Shown here in pieces: positions 52,715-61,389 of a stretch of DNA of 64,000 nt; position 1 is the stretch's first letter; each line of letters starts with the position of its first letter. The notes beneath the pieces were generated by a model. It had not been told where the DNA came from and searched no databases. It saw only the letters and a list, made by a program, of their open reading frames with translations. Source of the stretch: an uncultured Lachnospiraceae bacterium (GTDB taxonomy: Bacteria > Bacillota > Clostridia > Lachnospirales > Lachnospiraceae); the NCBI GenBank assembly GCA_910585215.1, contig CAJUDQ010000007.1, forward strand, positions 43,084 through 107,083, given 5' to 3'. The position numbers and the translations under genes were made by a program.

Positions 52715-53755
52715 CTAGACTTCTTCATTTACCTTGATTCCCTTTAAGTCCGCCTCCAGAAGTTTCATATTATTTTTAATATCAGCAAGCCCCTTTTGAA
52801 CCTCCTCTGGATTTTTATAACTCTTGGCAATATCTATCATACCATCCATATCTATTTCCGGCTCATGGTTTCGCTGAACTTCTCTTTTTGCGTCTTCCAC
52901 AGCTTCCTTTGTTCCTTCAACCAAAGCTTCCTGAATAGCTATTTTTTCTCTTAAATCCTCGACTTTTTCTTCTTTTTCCTTGTTTTCTTCCTTCTTTTCT
53001 TCTGTTTTCTCTTTTTCCTCCTCTGCCTTTTTATCCATTTCCTCTCTCGCCTCATCAACCATCATACCCACAATTTCTTTGCTGGCTGCCTTCATAATCT
53101 TATCTGCAGCAATCTGCGCATCCACCATAGGATGAGTTTTCAACCGTTCAATCATAATAGCTCTCATATCTCCGGCATCATCTTTCATACCGGCATCTGC
53201 TTCCTGCACTTCTTTTCTAAACTTTGCAGATACATCATTATATTCCAACATTCTCTGTTGATATTCTGTCAAAGGCTTTTTATCAATTTCCTTTAATTTT
53301 TCTTTTTCTTCTTCCGTCAATGGAGGTCCAAATCCATTGTTTACATCCTGCCGCCTTTCAAGAAGGTCCAAATCCTTTTGCTCTTCAGAATCATCCGTAA
53401 TCCCGTATGCCTCCTTGAGCTCTTCTCTGTTGCTGTTAATTTCATTCAGTTCTTTTTGAGCACTGCCCTTTTGCTCCTGCATTCTTTCATAATGATATTT
53501 TCTCTCACTGACAGATTCATCAATCTTCTGCTCATTTGCCCATGCATCCTGAATAAGCTTCATTGCCTGTTTTTTTGCTTCATTTCTCTTTTTTTCAATA
53601 GGACTTTCCATCAAGTTCAAATCCCCGGCAAAGATACTGTCACTTTTTTTTGTACCCTGTATTTTTTCCTGCTTGTTTGCCTTTGTTCCTTCTTTTTCTA
53701 CAGAGTTCGTACTGTAATTTTCATAATTATTTTCTTTTTGTATCATTAACGACAT
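52715..53755 (-). CDS. Uncharacterised coiled-coil protein
   Basis: This 346-residue hydrophilic, strongly charged protein is mostly predicted coiled coil. A Lys/Glu tract lies at about 245-275 (KKAEEEKEKTEEKKEENKEKEEK). The region FAGDLNLMESPIEKKRNEAKKQAMKLIQDAWANEQKIDESVSERK (about 43-87, in part) looks like a recurring module. It has no signal peptide, TM segment or catalytic motif. I do not recognise the family. It may be a cytoplasmic structural or flagella/secretion-associated protein, but no such genes are adjacent. AAGGAGG precedes the ATG. It is monocistronic. Confidence 0.8.
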   Translation of the reverse strand: MSLMIQKENNYENYSTNSVEKEGTKANKQEKIQGTKKSDSIFAGDLNLMESPIEKKRNEAKKQAMKLIQDAWANEQKIDESVSERKYHYERMQEQKGSAQKELNEINSNREELKEAYGITDDSEEQKDLDLLERRQDVNNGFGPPLTEEEKEKLKEIDKKPLTEYQQRMLEYNDVSAKFRKEVQEADAGMKDDAGDMRAIMIERLKTHPMVDAQIAADKIMKAASKEIVGMMVDEAREEMDKKAEEEKEKTEEKKEENKEKEEKVEDLREKIAIQEALVEGTKEAVEDAKREVQRNHEPEIDMDGMIDIAKSYKNPEEVQKGLADIKNNMKLLEADLKGIKVNEEV

Positions 53756-53882
53756 ATTTCTTCCTCCTTCTGCATATTCAATGCCATACTCCTGTAAATC
53801 ATAACTCTATAATACAATCTTATTATCTATATCGGCATTGAAACTGCATTTATAAAGACAAAACCTGTGCCGTTCATGACAT

Positions 53883-54491
53883 TTACCTGCTCATTTTACA
53901 CATAATTTTACAAAAAATCACAGCCGTGACTGTGCTTGCCAGAGTGGCGATAATGGCAGGTGCTGTGACCGCAGAAGGACTTACACTTCCATACTGGCTT
54001 CTATATGCTACCATATTAATGGGAATCAACTGCAAAGAAGATACATTAATTACAAGAAATGTACACATTTCTCTGCTTGCTTTTGATACTTTTCCACACT
54101 TTCCGCTGTCACACAGCTTTTTTTCCTCCAGCTCTGACAAATGCTGCATAGCCTTAATTCCAGATGGTGTTGCTGCACCGGATAATCCAAACAGGTTTGC
54201 TACAAAATTGACAGAAATATATTCAAACGCCTTATGATGAACCGGAATATTTGGAAATAAAAACCGGATAAATGGCCGCATAATCCTTGTAACGGCCCGC
54301 AACAGTCCAGACCTGCCTGCTATTTCCATAAGTCCACACCAGAGCCCCAATACTCCTGCCATAGTAATTGCCAAAGATACTGCCTCGGCCGCGCCCTCCA
54401 TAATTGCTTCTCCAACTGCTGCCGTATTCCCTGTCACAATTCCATACGCCGTACCTGCTGTAATCATAATTCCCCAAATCCAGTTAAGCAT
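53883..54491 (-). CDS. spmA: Spore maturation protein A
   Basis: This 202-residue membrane protein of the SpmA/nucleoside-recognition-domain family is needed for spore core dehydration in Bacillus. The features are MLNWIWGIMITAGTAYGIVTG, SLAITMAGVLGLWCGLMEIAGRSGLLR, the Gly/Pro-rich NLFGLSGAATPSGIKAMQHL and CTFLVINVSSLQLIPINMVAYR. AGGA lies five bases before ATG 54491; an 11-codon extension has no SD. In most spore-formers spmB follows directly. Here it does not, and the next gene downstream is the unrelated coiled-coil protein. Confidence 0.9.
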   Translation of the reverse strand: MLNWIWGIMITAGTAYGIVTGNTAAVGEAIMEGAAEAVSLAITMAGVLGLWCGLMEIAGRSGLLRAVTRIMRPFIRFLFPNIPVHHKAFEYISVNFVANLFGLSGAATPSGIKAMQHLSELEEKKLCDSGKCGKVSKASREMCTFLVINVSSLQLIPINMVAYRSQYGSVSPSAVTAPAIIATLASTVTAVIFCKIMCKMSR

Positions 54492-54556
54492 TCCAATCCT
54501 CACATACAGAAAAATAACTTCCATTTATTCTATGTTCTTTTTTTCCATTTAGACCT

Positions 54557-55648
54557 TTAAAAGCTTTGACATATCTCGGATGCTTTCAGTACATTTCCAG
54601 ACAAATCCACAATCAAATCTTCATATTGCTGTCTTCTTTTAAACCATACATAATTATTTTTTATCTGACAAAAATTATCCGTAAAATAAATATAATCGCA
54701 TCTTTCCTCTGTAAGATAAAAAGGAAGTACCTTTTCAAATTGAATTGCATGATACTGAGAATATCCAAAACAATTTATAATTCTTGATACCTTCACATTA
54801 ATTTTTCTCATCACTTCTATTGCCTGCACAATACCAGAAAAATTAATGACTACATAATTTTTGCTAAGCTGATTTTTATCTATCTGTCTTTGAAACAGTT
54901 CTTCTATTTCATGAAATTCTTTATCTATACTTTCCTCCTGTGTTTTATATTTTACATCAACCCCGTTTTCATACTCATTTCCCCCTCTGTCCTTTGCCAT
55001 ATAATAAGCCCTAGCCCGATGGTTATAAAAATTTTTATATCCTCTCTTTGTAATTCTCATTGTAATTTCCTTCCCCATATATTCACAGGGAAGCATCTCG
55101 TTAAAACCTTTCAATTCTTCAAATGCAAACCGGTTAATTGCCAGAATCGAGCTTACCAGAGCACTTCTTTCAAAGGATTGATTTACAATTGTCTCCTCCA
55201 TATTTCTGTTTTTCAGTGCATGTCCGGTACAGCTTTCCGAAAAAACATAACCGGTACTCTGCACAAACGGTGAACCAAATCGGATAATCATAGGCTGTAC
55301 TGCCAGCACATCTTCCTCAATCAGTGAATATACCATTTCGTCAAGACAGTGCTCTCTTAATGCAATACTTGTATCCAGAAAAATCAAAATATCTGTATGT
55401 GCCAGCTCTGATGCAAAGTTATAAACTTTTCCGCGATTGCTGATATCCTCTGTCTCATAAAATAATATTTCCTGATTTCCCAGACATTGTCCTATAATAT
55501 CTTTAAAATAGCTTTTTTCGTTTTTTTGATAGGAAAGAATTAATTCATACTTTTCAATTCCCTGATATTCTGACAGCATATACAGAAAATTTTTTATTGC
55601 CATTCCTTCCAAATCCAAAATAATAAGGATACTCCCTTTCTTTTTCAC
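54557..55648 (-). CDS. Glycosyltransferase-fold (GT2-like) protein
   Basis: This 363-residue protein has a GT-A-like N-terminal half (SILIILDLEGMAIKNFLYMLSEYQGIEKYELILSYQ..., HTDILIFLDTSIALREHCLDEMVYSLIEEDVLAVQPMII). The usual DxD motif is replaced by FLDTSI, so metal and sugar-nucleotide binding may be altered. The mid region (FAFEELKGFNEMLPCEYMGKEITMRITKRGYKNFYNHRARAYY) matches family-2 acceptor-loop style. The C-terminal 120 residues are unusual, with many Tyr and Phe. The start is probably GTG 55648, with AGGAGG upstream; a TTG at 55693 has none. The role and substrate are unknown. Confidence 0.72.
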   Translation of the reverse strand: MKKKGSILIILDLEGMAIKNFLYMLSEYQGIEKYELILSYQKNEKSYFKDIIGQCLGNQEILFYETEDISNRGKVYNFASELAHTDILIFLDTSIALREHCLDEMVYSLIEEDVLAVQPMIIRFGSPFVQSTGYVFSESCTGHALKNRNMEETIVNQSFERSALVSSILAINRFAFEELKGFNEMLPCEYMGKEITMRITKRGYKNFYNHRARAYYMAKDRGGNEYENGVDVKYKTQEESIDKEFHEIEELFQRQIDKNQLSKNYVVINFSGIVQAIEVMRKINVKVSRIINCFGYSQYHAIQFEKVLPFYLTEERCDYIYFTDNFCQIKNNYVWFKRRQQYEDLIVDLSGNVLKASEICQSF

Positions 55649-55900
55649 TGCCGTTCTTCTCCTCCTGTTTTTATTGATAAAATAGAAATTCAAATGATTT
55701 CTGTCTTATATTTTTATTATAGCACTCTTTTACTCGATACTTATACTTTTGTATGATTCTGTCAATATTTTGTATATTTCATCAGTTTTCATCCTCCATA
55801 CAAGGATATTTCCTCATATAGTGACTTTTCTTTTTTTTATTTTTCACATAAACTTTACTTATTCGCTTCATCAGTATATCGCACAGATAGAAGGAAAATT

Positions 55901-56248
55901 ATGCAAATGAACTATTATATGGATTTAAAAAACTCAGGAAAACTAATAAAAAATCTCAGAAAAACAAAACACCTATCTCAGGCAACATTAGCCGAACTAT
56001 GTGGCATTTCTGAAGGACATATAAAAAATATCGAAAGTGGTTCAAAGCCTCCCGGCCTTGATGTTCTTGTAAAAATATGTAATGCTCTTGGAATTCCCGT
56101 AGAATATATTATTACAAATACTCTTGGAAATTCTCCGCTTACTCTGCCTCAGTTTGCCATTATTGACGGTTTGGATGAAACACAACAGATTTCATGTATT
56201 GAAATGCTTGAGACATTTAAAAAGAAAAAACTGGGAGGTAAATCATGA
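55901..56248 (+). CDS. XRE-type HTH regulator 1
   Basis: This 115-residue protein has an N-terminal Cro/C1-type HTH (about 10-70: SGKLIKNLRKTKHLSQATLAELCGISEGHIKNIESGSKPPGLDVLVKICNALGIPVEYII) and a short C-terminal helical tail (IDGLDETQQISCIEMLETFKK), probably for dimerisation. AAGGAAAATT precedes the ATG. The next gene starts within its stop codon (ATGA), and a third gene overlaps in the same way, so the three are translated as a unit. Confidence 0.9.
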   Translation: MQMNYYMDLKNSGKLIKNLRKTKHLSQATLAELCGISEGHIKNIESGSKPPGLDVLVKICNALGIPVEYIITNTLGNSPLTLPQFAIIDGLDETQQISCIEMLETFKKKKLGGKS

Positions 56249-56601
56249 AAACTATTGCAATTGACTATGTATTGCTTGGAAAAAATATCAGAAAATGCCG
56301 GACGGATAAACATTTATCATATAAAGAATTTCATCGACTTTCAAATATCAGCATTAAGACCTTGAGAAATATTGAAACAGGAAATTCAAAAGTATCTATT
56401 TCAAATCTTATTATCATATCAAATACTTTGAATGTATCTGTAGATTATCTTCTTATAGATTCTTTAAAGAACAAATCCGGCGCAATTCATTTTATGCTTG
56501 GACATGCCTTTGAGGGATTGACAAAGGAAGAAAGAAATGTTCTGACAGAAACAGGCCATATGCTGAAAAAGCAGATAATTAAATTTGAAGCGGCAAATTA
56601 A
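56245..56601 (+). CDS. XRE-type HTH regulator 2
   Basis: This 118-residue protein is similar in plan to its upstream neighbour: HTH at about 10-70 (LGKNIRKCRTDKHLSYKEFHRLSNISIKTLRNIETGNSKVSISNLIIISNTLNVSVDYLL) and a helical tail (FEGLTKEERNVLTETGHMLKKQIIKF). The two proteins are diverged paralogues and could form hetero-dimers. GGAGG lies six bases before the ATG inside the previous gene. The stop overlaps the next start as TAATG. Confidence 0.88.
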   Translation: MKTIAIDYVLLGKNIRKCRTDKHLSYKEFHRLSNISIKTLRNIETGNSKVSISNLIIISNTLNVSVDYLLIDSLKNKSGAIHFMLGHAFEGLTKEERNVLTETGHMLKKQIIKFEAAN

Positions 56602-57314
56602 TGTTAAAAGTAGCAGTCTGTGACAGTAATGCCTGTATCTGCAGCTATATTGAACAATTGATTAAACATATTCTGGGAAAGCATTATATTGATATTGAAG
56701 AATTTTCTAATGGAATGGAACTGTATCATAATATAAAAACAGGCTGTGATTTTGATATGATTTTTATAGAATTATTTCTAAATAATATGAATGGTATTGA
56801 AACAATTTCTCACATTCAAAAAATTTCAAAAAAAAATCATATTATTTTCTATATGTCCGCCCTTGCTTTTACTATGGATAATATATCAGAAATAATAGAT
56901 ACACACCCTTTTGCATTCTTAAAAAAACCAATTCAAAACACAGATTTTACCAGAAAATTTTTAGCTGCTTATCAGGAGCTATTTCTAAATCATGGATTTT
57001 TCGAATTTAAAAATCACGGTTTTATTTATAAAATTCCTTTAAGTAAAATCATTTATATCGAAAAATCTGGCCGGATATTGAATATTATTACAGAGGACAT
57101 TACCTATGCAACCTATTATAAAATAGAAGATGCCTGTCATGTTTTATCGAAGATATCAAACTGTTTTGTCCGAATTCAATATTCTTATATTATAAATCTG
57201 AAATATGTAACCAGATATACTCTATCTAAATTATATCTGGGTAATATGGAATTTTCCATATCAAAAAAATATCGTACAGATTTATTTCAATCCCTTCATA
57301 AAAATGATACCTGA
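56601..57314 (+). CDS. LytTR response regulator with degenerate receiver
   Basis: This 237-residue protein has an AgrA-type architecture: receiver domain (1-120) and LytTR DNA-binding domain (about 140-232, FKNHGFIYKIPLSKIIYIEKSGRILNIITE...CFVRIQYSYIINLKYVTRY). In the receiver Asp8 and the Lys of FLKKPI remain. The phospho-acceptor position reads DMIFIELFLNNMNG, so Glu57 replaces Asp, and the acidic partner next to Asp8 is Ser9. This implies phosphorylation-independent action. No histidine kinase is encoded nearby. It is fused by overlap to two XRE regulators upstream. Confidence 0.85.
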   Translation: MLKVAVCDSNACICSYIEQLIKHILGKHYIDIEEFSNGMELYHNIKTGCDFDMIFIELFLNNMNGIETISHIQKISKKNHIIFYMSALAFTMDNISEIIDTHPFAFLKKPIQNTDFTRKFLAAYQELFLNHGFFEFKNHGFIYKIPLSKIIYIEKSGRILNIITEDITYATYYKIEDACHVLSKISNCFVRIQYSYIINLKYVTRYTLSKLYLGNMEFSISKKYRTDLFQSLHKNDT

Positions 57315-57357
57315 TTTTCTATTTGTATATTATTGCATATATTTTTGAAGCGAAAAA

Positions 57358-57395
57358 CCTCCGCTGTACTTCAATACACGGAGGCATCTTTTATT
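57358..57395. terminator. Bidirectional terminator between the LytTR gene and rsmI
   Basis: CCTCCG-c-TGTA (57358-57368) pairs with TACA-CGGAGG (57375-57384), with T-runs downstream on plus and AAAA (T on minus) upstream. Confidence 0.85.
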
Positions 57396-57397
57396 TT

Positions 57398-58240
57398 TTA
57401 TAATTTATTGACCTGTGCATATACTTCTCTTTTCGAGATTCCTCTGTCCTTTGCCACCTGCTTCATCGCTTCCTTTTTATCCATTCCCTGTAAAAGATAT
57501 TTCTGCATATGCTCTTCAACAGTTATTTTCAGATAAATTTCCTGCTCTTCCTTTTGAATTTCTTCAAAAGCCTTCCCCTGAATTACCAGAACATATTCTC
57601 CTTTTATTTCCGCATCCTCATATTTCTCAATCAGCTTTTCTATGGTAGATTTTTCTGCTTTTTCATAAATTTTTGTCAGTTCCTTGCACAGTGTTATTTC
57701 TCTGTCTCCAAGAACCTTTTGCAGCTCCTTTAAGGTTCTGACCAGATGATGCGGCGCCTCATAAAGCACTATGGTTCTTGTCTCGTTTTTCAGCTCCTGC
57801 AATATTCTCTGCCTTTCTTTTTTTTCAGCCGGCAAAAACGCTTCAAACGCAAATCTTCTTGTATTTAAACCTGACATTGTAAGTGCTGTAATACATGCCG
57901 CAGGACCAGGTATGGATGTCACCTCTATTCCGGCTTCATAACACTGTCTCACAATTTCCTCTCCGGGGTCTGAAATTCCCGGCGTACCCGCATCTGTAAT
58001 AATTGCAATATTTTTTCCCTCTTTCATCTGTTCTACAAGAATTTTGGCTTTTTCTACCTTATTGTACTCATGATAGCTGGTCATTGGCGTTTTTATTTCA
58101 AAGTGATTCATCAGATGAATACTGTGTCTTGTGTCTTCTGCTCCTATTAAATCCACTTCCTTCAAAGTTTTCAGTACTCTGTATGTAATATCTTCCAGAT
58201 TTCCTATGGGAGTTGCACATAAATATAATTTCCCTGCCAT
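57398..58240 (-). CDS. rsmI: 16S rRNA (cytidine-1402-2'-O)-methyltransferase
   Basis: RsmI methylates the 2'-OH of C1402 in the 16S rRNA decoding centre. The 280 residues have the tetrapyrrole-methylase-fold signatures: GKLYLCATPIGNLEDITYRVL, AEDTRHS, TSYHEYN, IITDAGTPGISDPGEE, SIPGPAACITALTMSGL and LYEAPHHLVRTL. I use ATG 58240 with GAGG about five bases upstream; the eight-codon extension would overlap trmN6. It is the last gene of the yaaR-holB-ricT-trmN6-rsmI cluster, the same order as in Bacillus (yaaR...yabC). Confidence 0.97.
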   Translation of the reverse strand: MAGKLYLCATPIGNLEDITYRVLKTLKEVDLIGAEDTRHSIHLMNHFEIKTPMTSYHEYNKVEKAKILVEQMKEGKNIAIITDAGTPGISDPGEEIVRQCYEAGIEVTSIPGPAACITALTMSGLNTRRFAFEAFLPAEKKERQRILQELKNETRTIVLYEAPHHLVRTLKELQKVLGDREITLCKELTKIYEKAEKSTIEKLIEKYEDAEIKGEYVLVIQGKAFEEIQKEEQEIYLKITVEEHMQKYLLQGMDKKEAMKQVAKDRGISKREVYAQVNKL

Positions 58241-58253
58241 ATCCGCCTCTTTT

Positions 58254-58988
58254 CTAATATCCATAAATTTCTCTTATCTCATCTGAATAAATATCTTTTT
58301 CTTTAAATACTACTATGGGTGGTTCCAGTTTAACCATAGATTTTCCCCCTCTGACTGCTTCTATTAAAACCATATTTGCTTCCCTGTCAATATAAGGATG
58401 TACAAATTTCATCCTCTTTGGTTCCAGTTTATATTTTGTTAAAACATTGATAATTTCAATCAGTCTGTGTGGTCTGTGCACCATATAAAACCTGCCATTT
58501 GGCTTTAACACCATTGCCGCCTGACTTACTACATCCTCAAGACTGCACAAAACCTCATGCCTTGCAACAGCCTTTGGAATATCCGGATTTTTTAAACCAT
58601 GCTGGTCATTGATATAAGGAGGATTTGAAGTCACTACATCAAAAACAGACTTTCCAAAAAGAACACAGGCTTCCTTAATATCTCCACAGATTATCTCTAT
58701 TTTTTCTTCCAGATGATTCAATTGAACGCTTCTTTTTGCCATATCAGCACTTTCCTTTTGAATCTCCAGAGCCTTAAAATACTTTCCCTCTGTCTTTGCT
58801 TCCAAAAGAATAGGAATAATACCTGTCCCTGTGCCAAGGTCCAGAACTTGTTCTTCTCTGTACACTTTTGCAAATCCCGACAAAAGTACAGCATCCATTC
58901 CAAAACAAAATTTTTCTTTATTTTGAATGATTTTATAACCATTTCTTTCCAAATCATCCACCCGTTCCCCCGGCAACAGATTAATCAT
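58254..58988 (-). CDS. trmN6: tRNA1(Val) adenine-N6-methyltransferase, TrmN6/YabB family
   Basis: This SAM-dependent methyltransferase modifies A37 of tRNA1(Val) in the family. The 244 residues show the SAM loop VLDLGTGTGIIPILL (about 48-62), FKALEIQKESADMAKRSVQLN and the catalytic NPPY motif (SNPPYI, about 125-130). The ATG at 58988 overlaps the ricT stop by eight bases; a TTG one codon earlier is less likely. It sits between ricT and rsmI, as yabB does in Bacillus. Confidence 0.93.
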   Translation of the reverse strand: MINLLPGERVDDLERNGYKIIQNKEKFCFGMDAVLLSGFAKVYREEQVLDLGTGTGIIPILLEAKTEGKYFKALEIQKESADMAKRSVQLNHLEEKIEIICGDIKEACVLFGKSVFDVVTSNPPYINDQHGLKNPDIPKAVARHEVLCSLEDVVSQAAMVLKPNGRFYMVHRPHRLIEIINVLTKYKLEPKRMKFVHPYIDREANMVLIEAVRGGKSMVKLEPPIVVFKEKDIYSDEIREIYGY

Positions 58989-59886
58989 CAAATTTTGACT
59001 TTCCTTCCTTTTTCTCCAATTCCTCCAGTTGTTTTAATTCTGCATCATTAATTTTATCATTCTCGCGTCTTTTTTTCTTTTTAAATTTCAGTTCTTCCAC
59101 CTTATATTCTCTGATTTCCTTTTCATCATTTACCTCTACAATCAGTTTAACCAGCTGTTTTAATACATTGACAGAAGAAACCTCTCCTTTCAGTCCGTCA
59201 CTTGTTGTTACAAATTCCCCTACATTTGGAAGCTTTGAATTTAAATATTCATATGCATCTTCTTCATTTTTCAGACAGCACATCAGCCTTCCACACATAC
59301 CGGATATTTTGGTAGGATTTAAAGATAAATTCTGTTCTTTTGCCATTTTTATAGAAACAGGTACAAAATCAGACAAATACGAGCTGCAACACAGTGGACG
59401 CCCACAAATACTGATGCCTCCCAGTACCTTTGTTTCATCTCTTACGCCTATTTGTCTCAATTCAATCCTTGTCTTAAAAACAGATGCCAAATCCTTTACA
59501 AGCTCTCTAAAATCAATTCTTCCATCCGCAGTAAAATAAAACAACACTTTATTATTGTCAAAAGTATATTCTGTGCCAATCAGTTTCATATCAAGACCAT
59601 GCTTACGTATCTTTTCCAGACAGATTTCAGAAGCTTTCTTTTCTTTTTCCTTATTTCTTAATTCCTGCTCATCATCTTCCTGTGTTGCCAGTCTTATTAC
59701 TGATTTTAGTGGCTGAATCACTTTTTCTTCTTCTATCTCCTTTGGCCCCAGAACAACACTTCCATATTCAACACCTCTTGCAGTTTCGACAATCACGTGC
59801 TGTCCCTGTCTGATATCATAGTCTGCCGGACTGAAAAAATAAATCTTTCCTGCTCTTCGAAATCTCACACCTATTATCTTTATCAT
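58981..59886 (-). CDS. ricT: PSP1-family protein RicT (YaaT)
   Basis: In Bacillus RicT (YaaT) forms the Ric complex with RicA and RicF, which binds [4Fe-4S] clusters and affects RNA processing by RNase Y, sporulation and competence. The 301 residues contain the PSP1 core (IGVRFRRAGKIYFFSPADYDIRQGQHVIVETARGVEYGSVV) and the cysteine-rich GGISICGRPLCCSSYL and ISGMCGRLMCCL motifs. The C-terminal tail is Lys/Glu-rich. GGAGG precedes the ATG. Its partners RicA and RicF are not in the window. Confidence 0.95.
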   Translation of the reverse strand: MIKIIGVRFRRAGKIYFFSPADYDIRQGQHVIVETARGVEYGSVVLGPKEIEEEKVIQPLKSVIRLATQEDDEQELRNKEKEKKASEICLEKIRKHGLDMKLIGTEYTFDNNKVLFYFTADGRIDFRELVKDLASVFKTRIELRQIGVRDETKVLGGISICGRPLCCSSYLSDFVPVSIKMAKEQNLSLNPTKISGMCGRLMCCLKNEEDAYEYLNSKLPNVGEFVTTSDGLKGEVSSVNVLKQLVKLIVEVNDEKEIREYKVEELKFKKKKRRENDKINDAELKQLEELEKKEGKSKFDD

Positions 59887-59892
59887 AATCTA

Positions 59893-60915
59893 TCAACCTC
59901 CATATATCTGGTTTTCAAATACAAAGCTGTCTCTTATATGAATAAACAGCATTTCCAGAGCCAATTCAAAATTTACATTTGATTTTATCCGAAATCTTAC
60001 CTTGTGAATATTTTCCAATATCTGCCCAATTCTGTCATATCCAAGTTTAAATGCCTGTTCACGTATATTTTTTTCTTCTTTTTGAAATAACAGCTCTTCT
60101 TTTCTGTGGCACACCTTATATATTAACACATCCCGATACCAAAGTTCCAGTAAATTAAAGTAATTTCCTATTATTTCCTTGTATTGTTTTGTTATGTTTT
60201 TTACGCTTTCTCCTATCTCTGCCGCAGTCATTTTTTCTACATTCTTGGTCATTCTTAAAACCTCTTCCTTAAATGTAAAAAAATCATCCGATGCACACAT
60301 CTCCTTTGCTCTTCCGATATTTCCCTCTGAAAATACCGCAGCTTCTCTTGCACGATAATCCACAATTTTTTGTTTTTTTCTTAAATAATCCACAATGACT
60401 TCATTTTTTACAGGTCGAAAATCCATAACTACACATCTGGATAAAATAGTCTGCAAAAGCATCTCTTTGTTTAAAGTTAAAAGAAGCAGAACTGCATATT
60501 CCGGCGGTTCTTCTATTGTTTTCAAAAGCGCATTCTGAGATGCCACAGTCATTTTTTCCGCCTCATCAATAATATAAATTTTTCTTTTATATTCATAAGG
60601 TCGTATCATAATATCATTGTTTACCTGTATTCGGATATCCTCCACAGAAATACTTGCGGGCTTTTCGTGTGTCACCCACCTGATATCCGGATGATTTCCA
60701 CTGATAAACTGTTTGCAAGAATGACAGGACATACAAGGGGTATCTCCTCCTTTTTCACACTGTACAGTCATTGCAAAAGCTTTTGCCATCGTTTTTTTCC
60801 CCATGCCTCTTTCCCCATTTAATATATAGGCATGAGATATTTTATTTCTTTTGATTGCATTTAAAAAATGTTCTACAATCTTCTCCTGACCTGATATTTC
60901 ATCAAATCCAGCCAT
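59893..60915 (-). CDS. holB: DNA polymerase III delta' subunit
   Basis: HolB is part of the clamp loader that opens the sliding clamp. The protein has about 340 residues. HAYILNGERGMGKKTMAKAFA is the Walker A region, CEKGGDTPCMSCHSCKQF is the four-cysteine zinc site, and DEAEKMTVASQNALLKTIEEPPEYAVLLLLT and LQTILSRC are the sensor and SRC motifs. The ATP loop GERGMGKKT is close to consensus, as in Gram-positive delta' proteins. ATG 60915 has GGGAGGAG upstream. It lies between yaaR and ricT, as in Bacillus. Confidence 0.96.
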   Translation of the reverse strand: MAGFDEISGQEKIVEHFLNAIKRNKISHAYILNGERGMGKKTMAKAFAMTVQCEKGGDTPCMSCHSCKQFISGNHPDIRWVTHEKPASISVEDIRIQVNNDIMIRPYEYKRKIYIIDEAEKMTVASQNALLKTIEEPPEYAVLLLLTLNKEMLLQTILSRCVVMDFRPVKNEVIVDYLRKKQKIVDYRAREAAVFSEGNIGRAKEMCASDDFFTFKEEVLRMTKNVEKMTAAEIGESVKNITKQYKEIIGNYFNLLELWYRDVLIYKVCHRKEELLFQKEEKNIREQAFKLGYDRIGQILENIHKVRFRIKSNVNFELALEMLFIHIRDSFVFENQIYGG

Positions 60916-60929
60916 AACTCCTCCCATAT

Positions 60930-61385
60930 TCAAGTGAATATATCCAATAATAATCCTTCAATTTCTCCTATTTTGCTTAAAATTGAAATATTATCTTTTT
61001 CATCCTTCATCAGTTCTTCTGCCAGTTCATCCAGATTTTTATCTACCAGCCTGATAATTCCATACACACGATGCCGGCCTCTTCTATCCAGAAAATTTTC
61101 TCTGGAAAACTGATGAGACCTGTATACTACTTCATTTAAAAGAGATTTAATCAACTCTCTGTATCGTCTCATATCTCTGATATCTTTCTTTTTGGATATC
61201 TTCTTTCCCTGCTCATTTATCTGACTCATCAGACCCCCGATTCTTTCCTGAAGTTCCTTTTCCTGTATATTACTTACCAGCATAAATTTAAAGGAATCAT
61301 CTCCGCTTGGAACATTCCTGTTTACTTCCGGGTTCGGGTTTGTCAAAATTTCTGACAGTTTCATATTATTAATATGATTATCCAA
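60930..61385 (-). CDS. yaaR: YaaR-family (DUF327) protein
   Basis: This 151-residue mostly helical protein of unknown function is always found beside holB in Firmicutes. The recognisable core is FKFMLVSNIQEKELQERIGGLMSQINEQGKKISKKKDIRDMRRYRELIKSLLNEVVYRSHQFSRENFLDRRGRHRVYGIIRLVDKNLDELAEELM. The start is a TTG at 61385 with GGGAGG seven bases upstream. It lies 14 nt before holB and 5 nt after the kinase-like gene. Confidence 0.92.
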   Translation of the reverse strand: MDNHINNMKLSEILTNPNPEVNRNVPSGDDSFKFMLVSNIQEKELQERIGGLMSQINEQGKKISKKKDIRDMRRYRELIKSLLNEVVYRSHQFSRENFLDRRGRHRVYGIIRLVDKNLDELAEELMKDEKDNISILSKIGEIEGLLLDIFT

Positions 61386-61389
61386 AATT

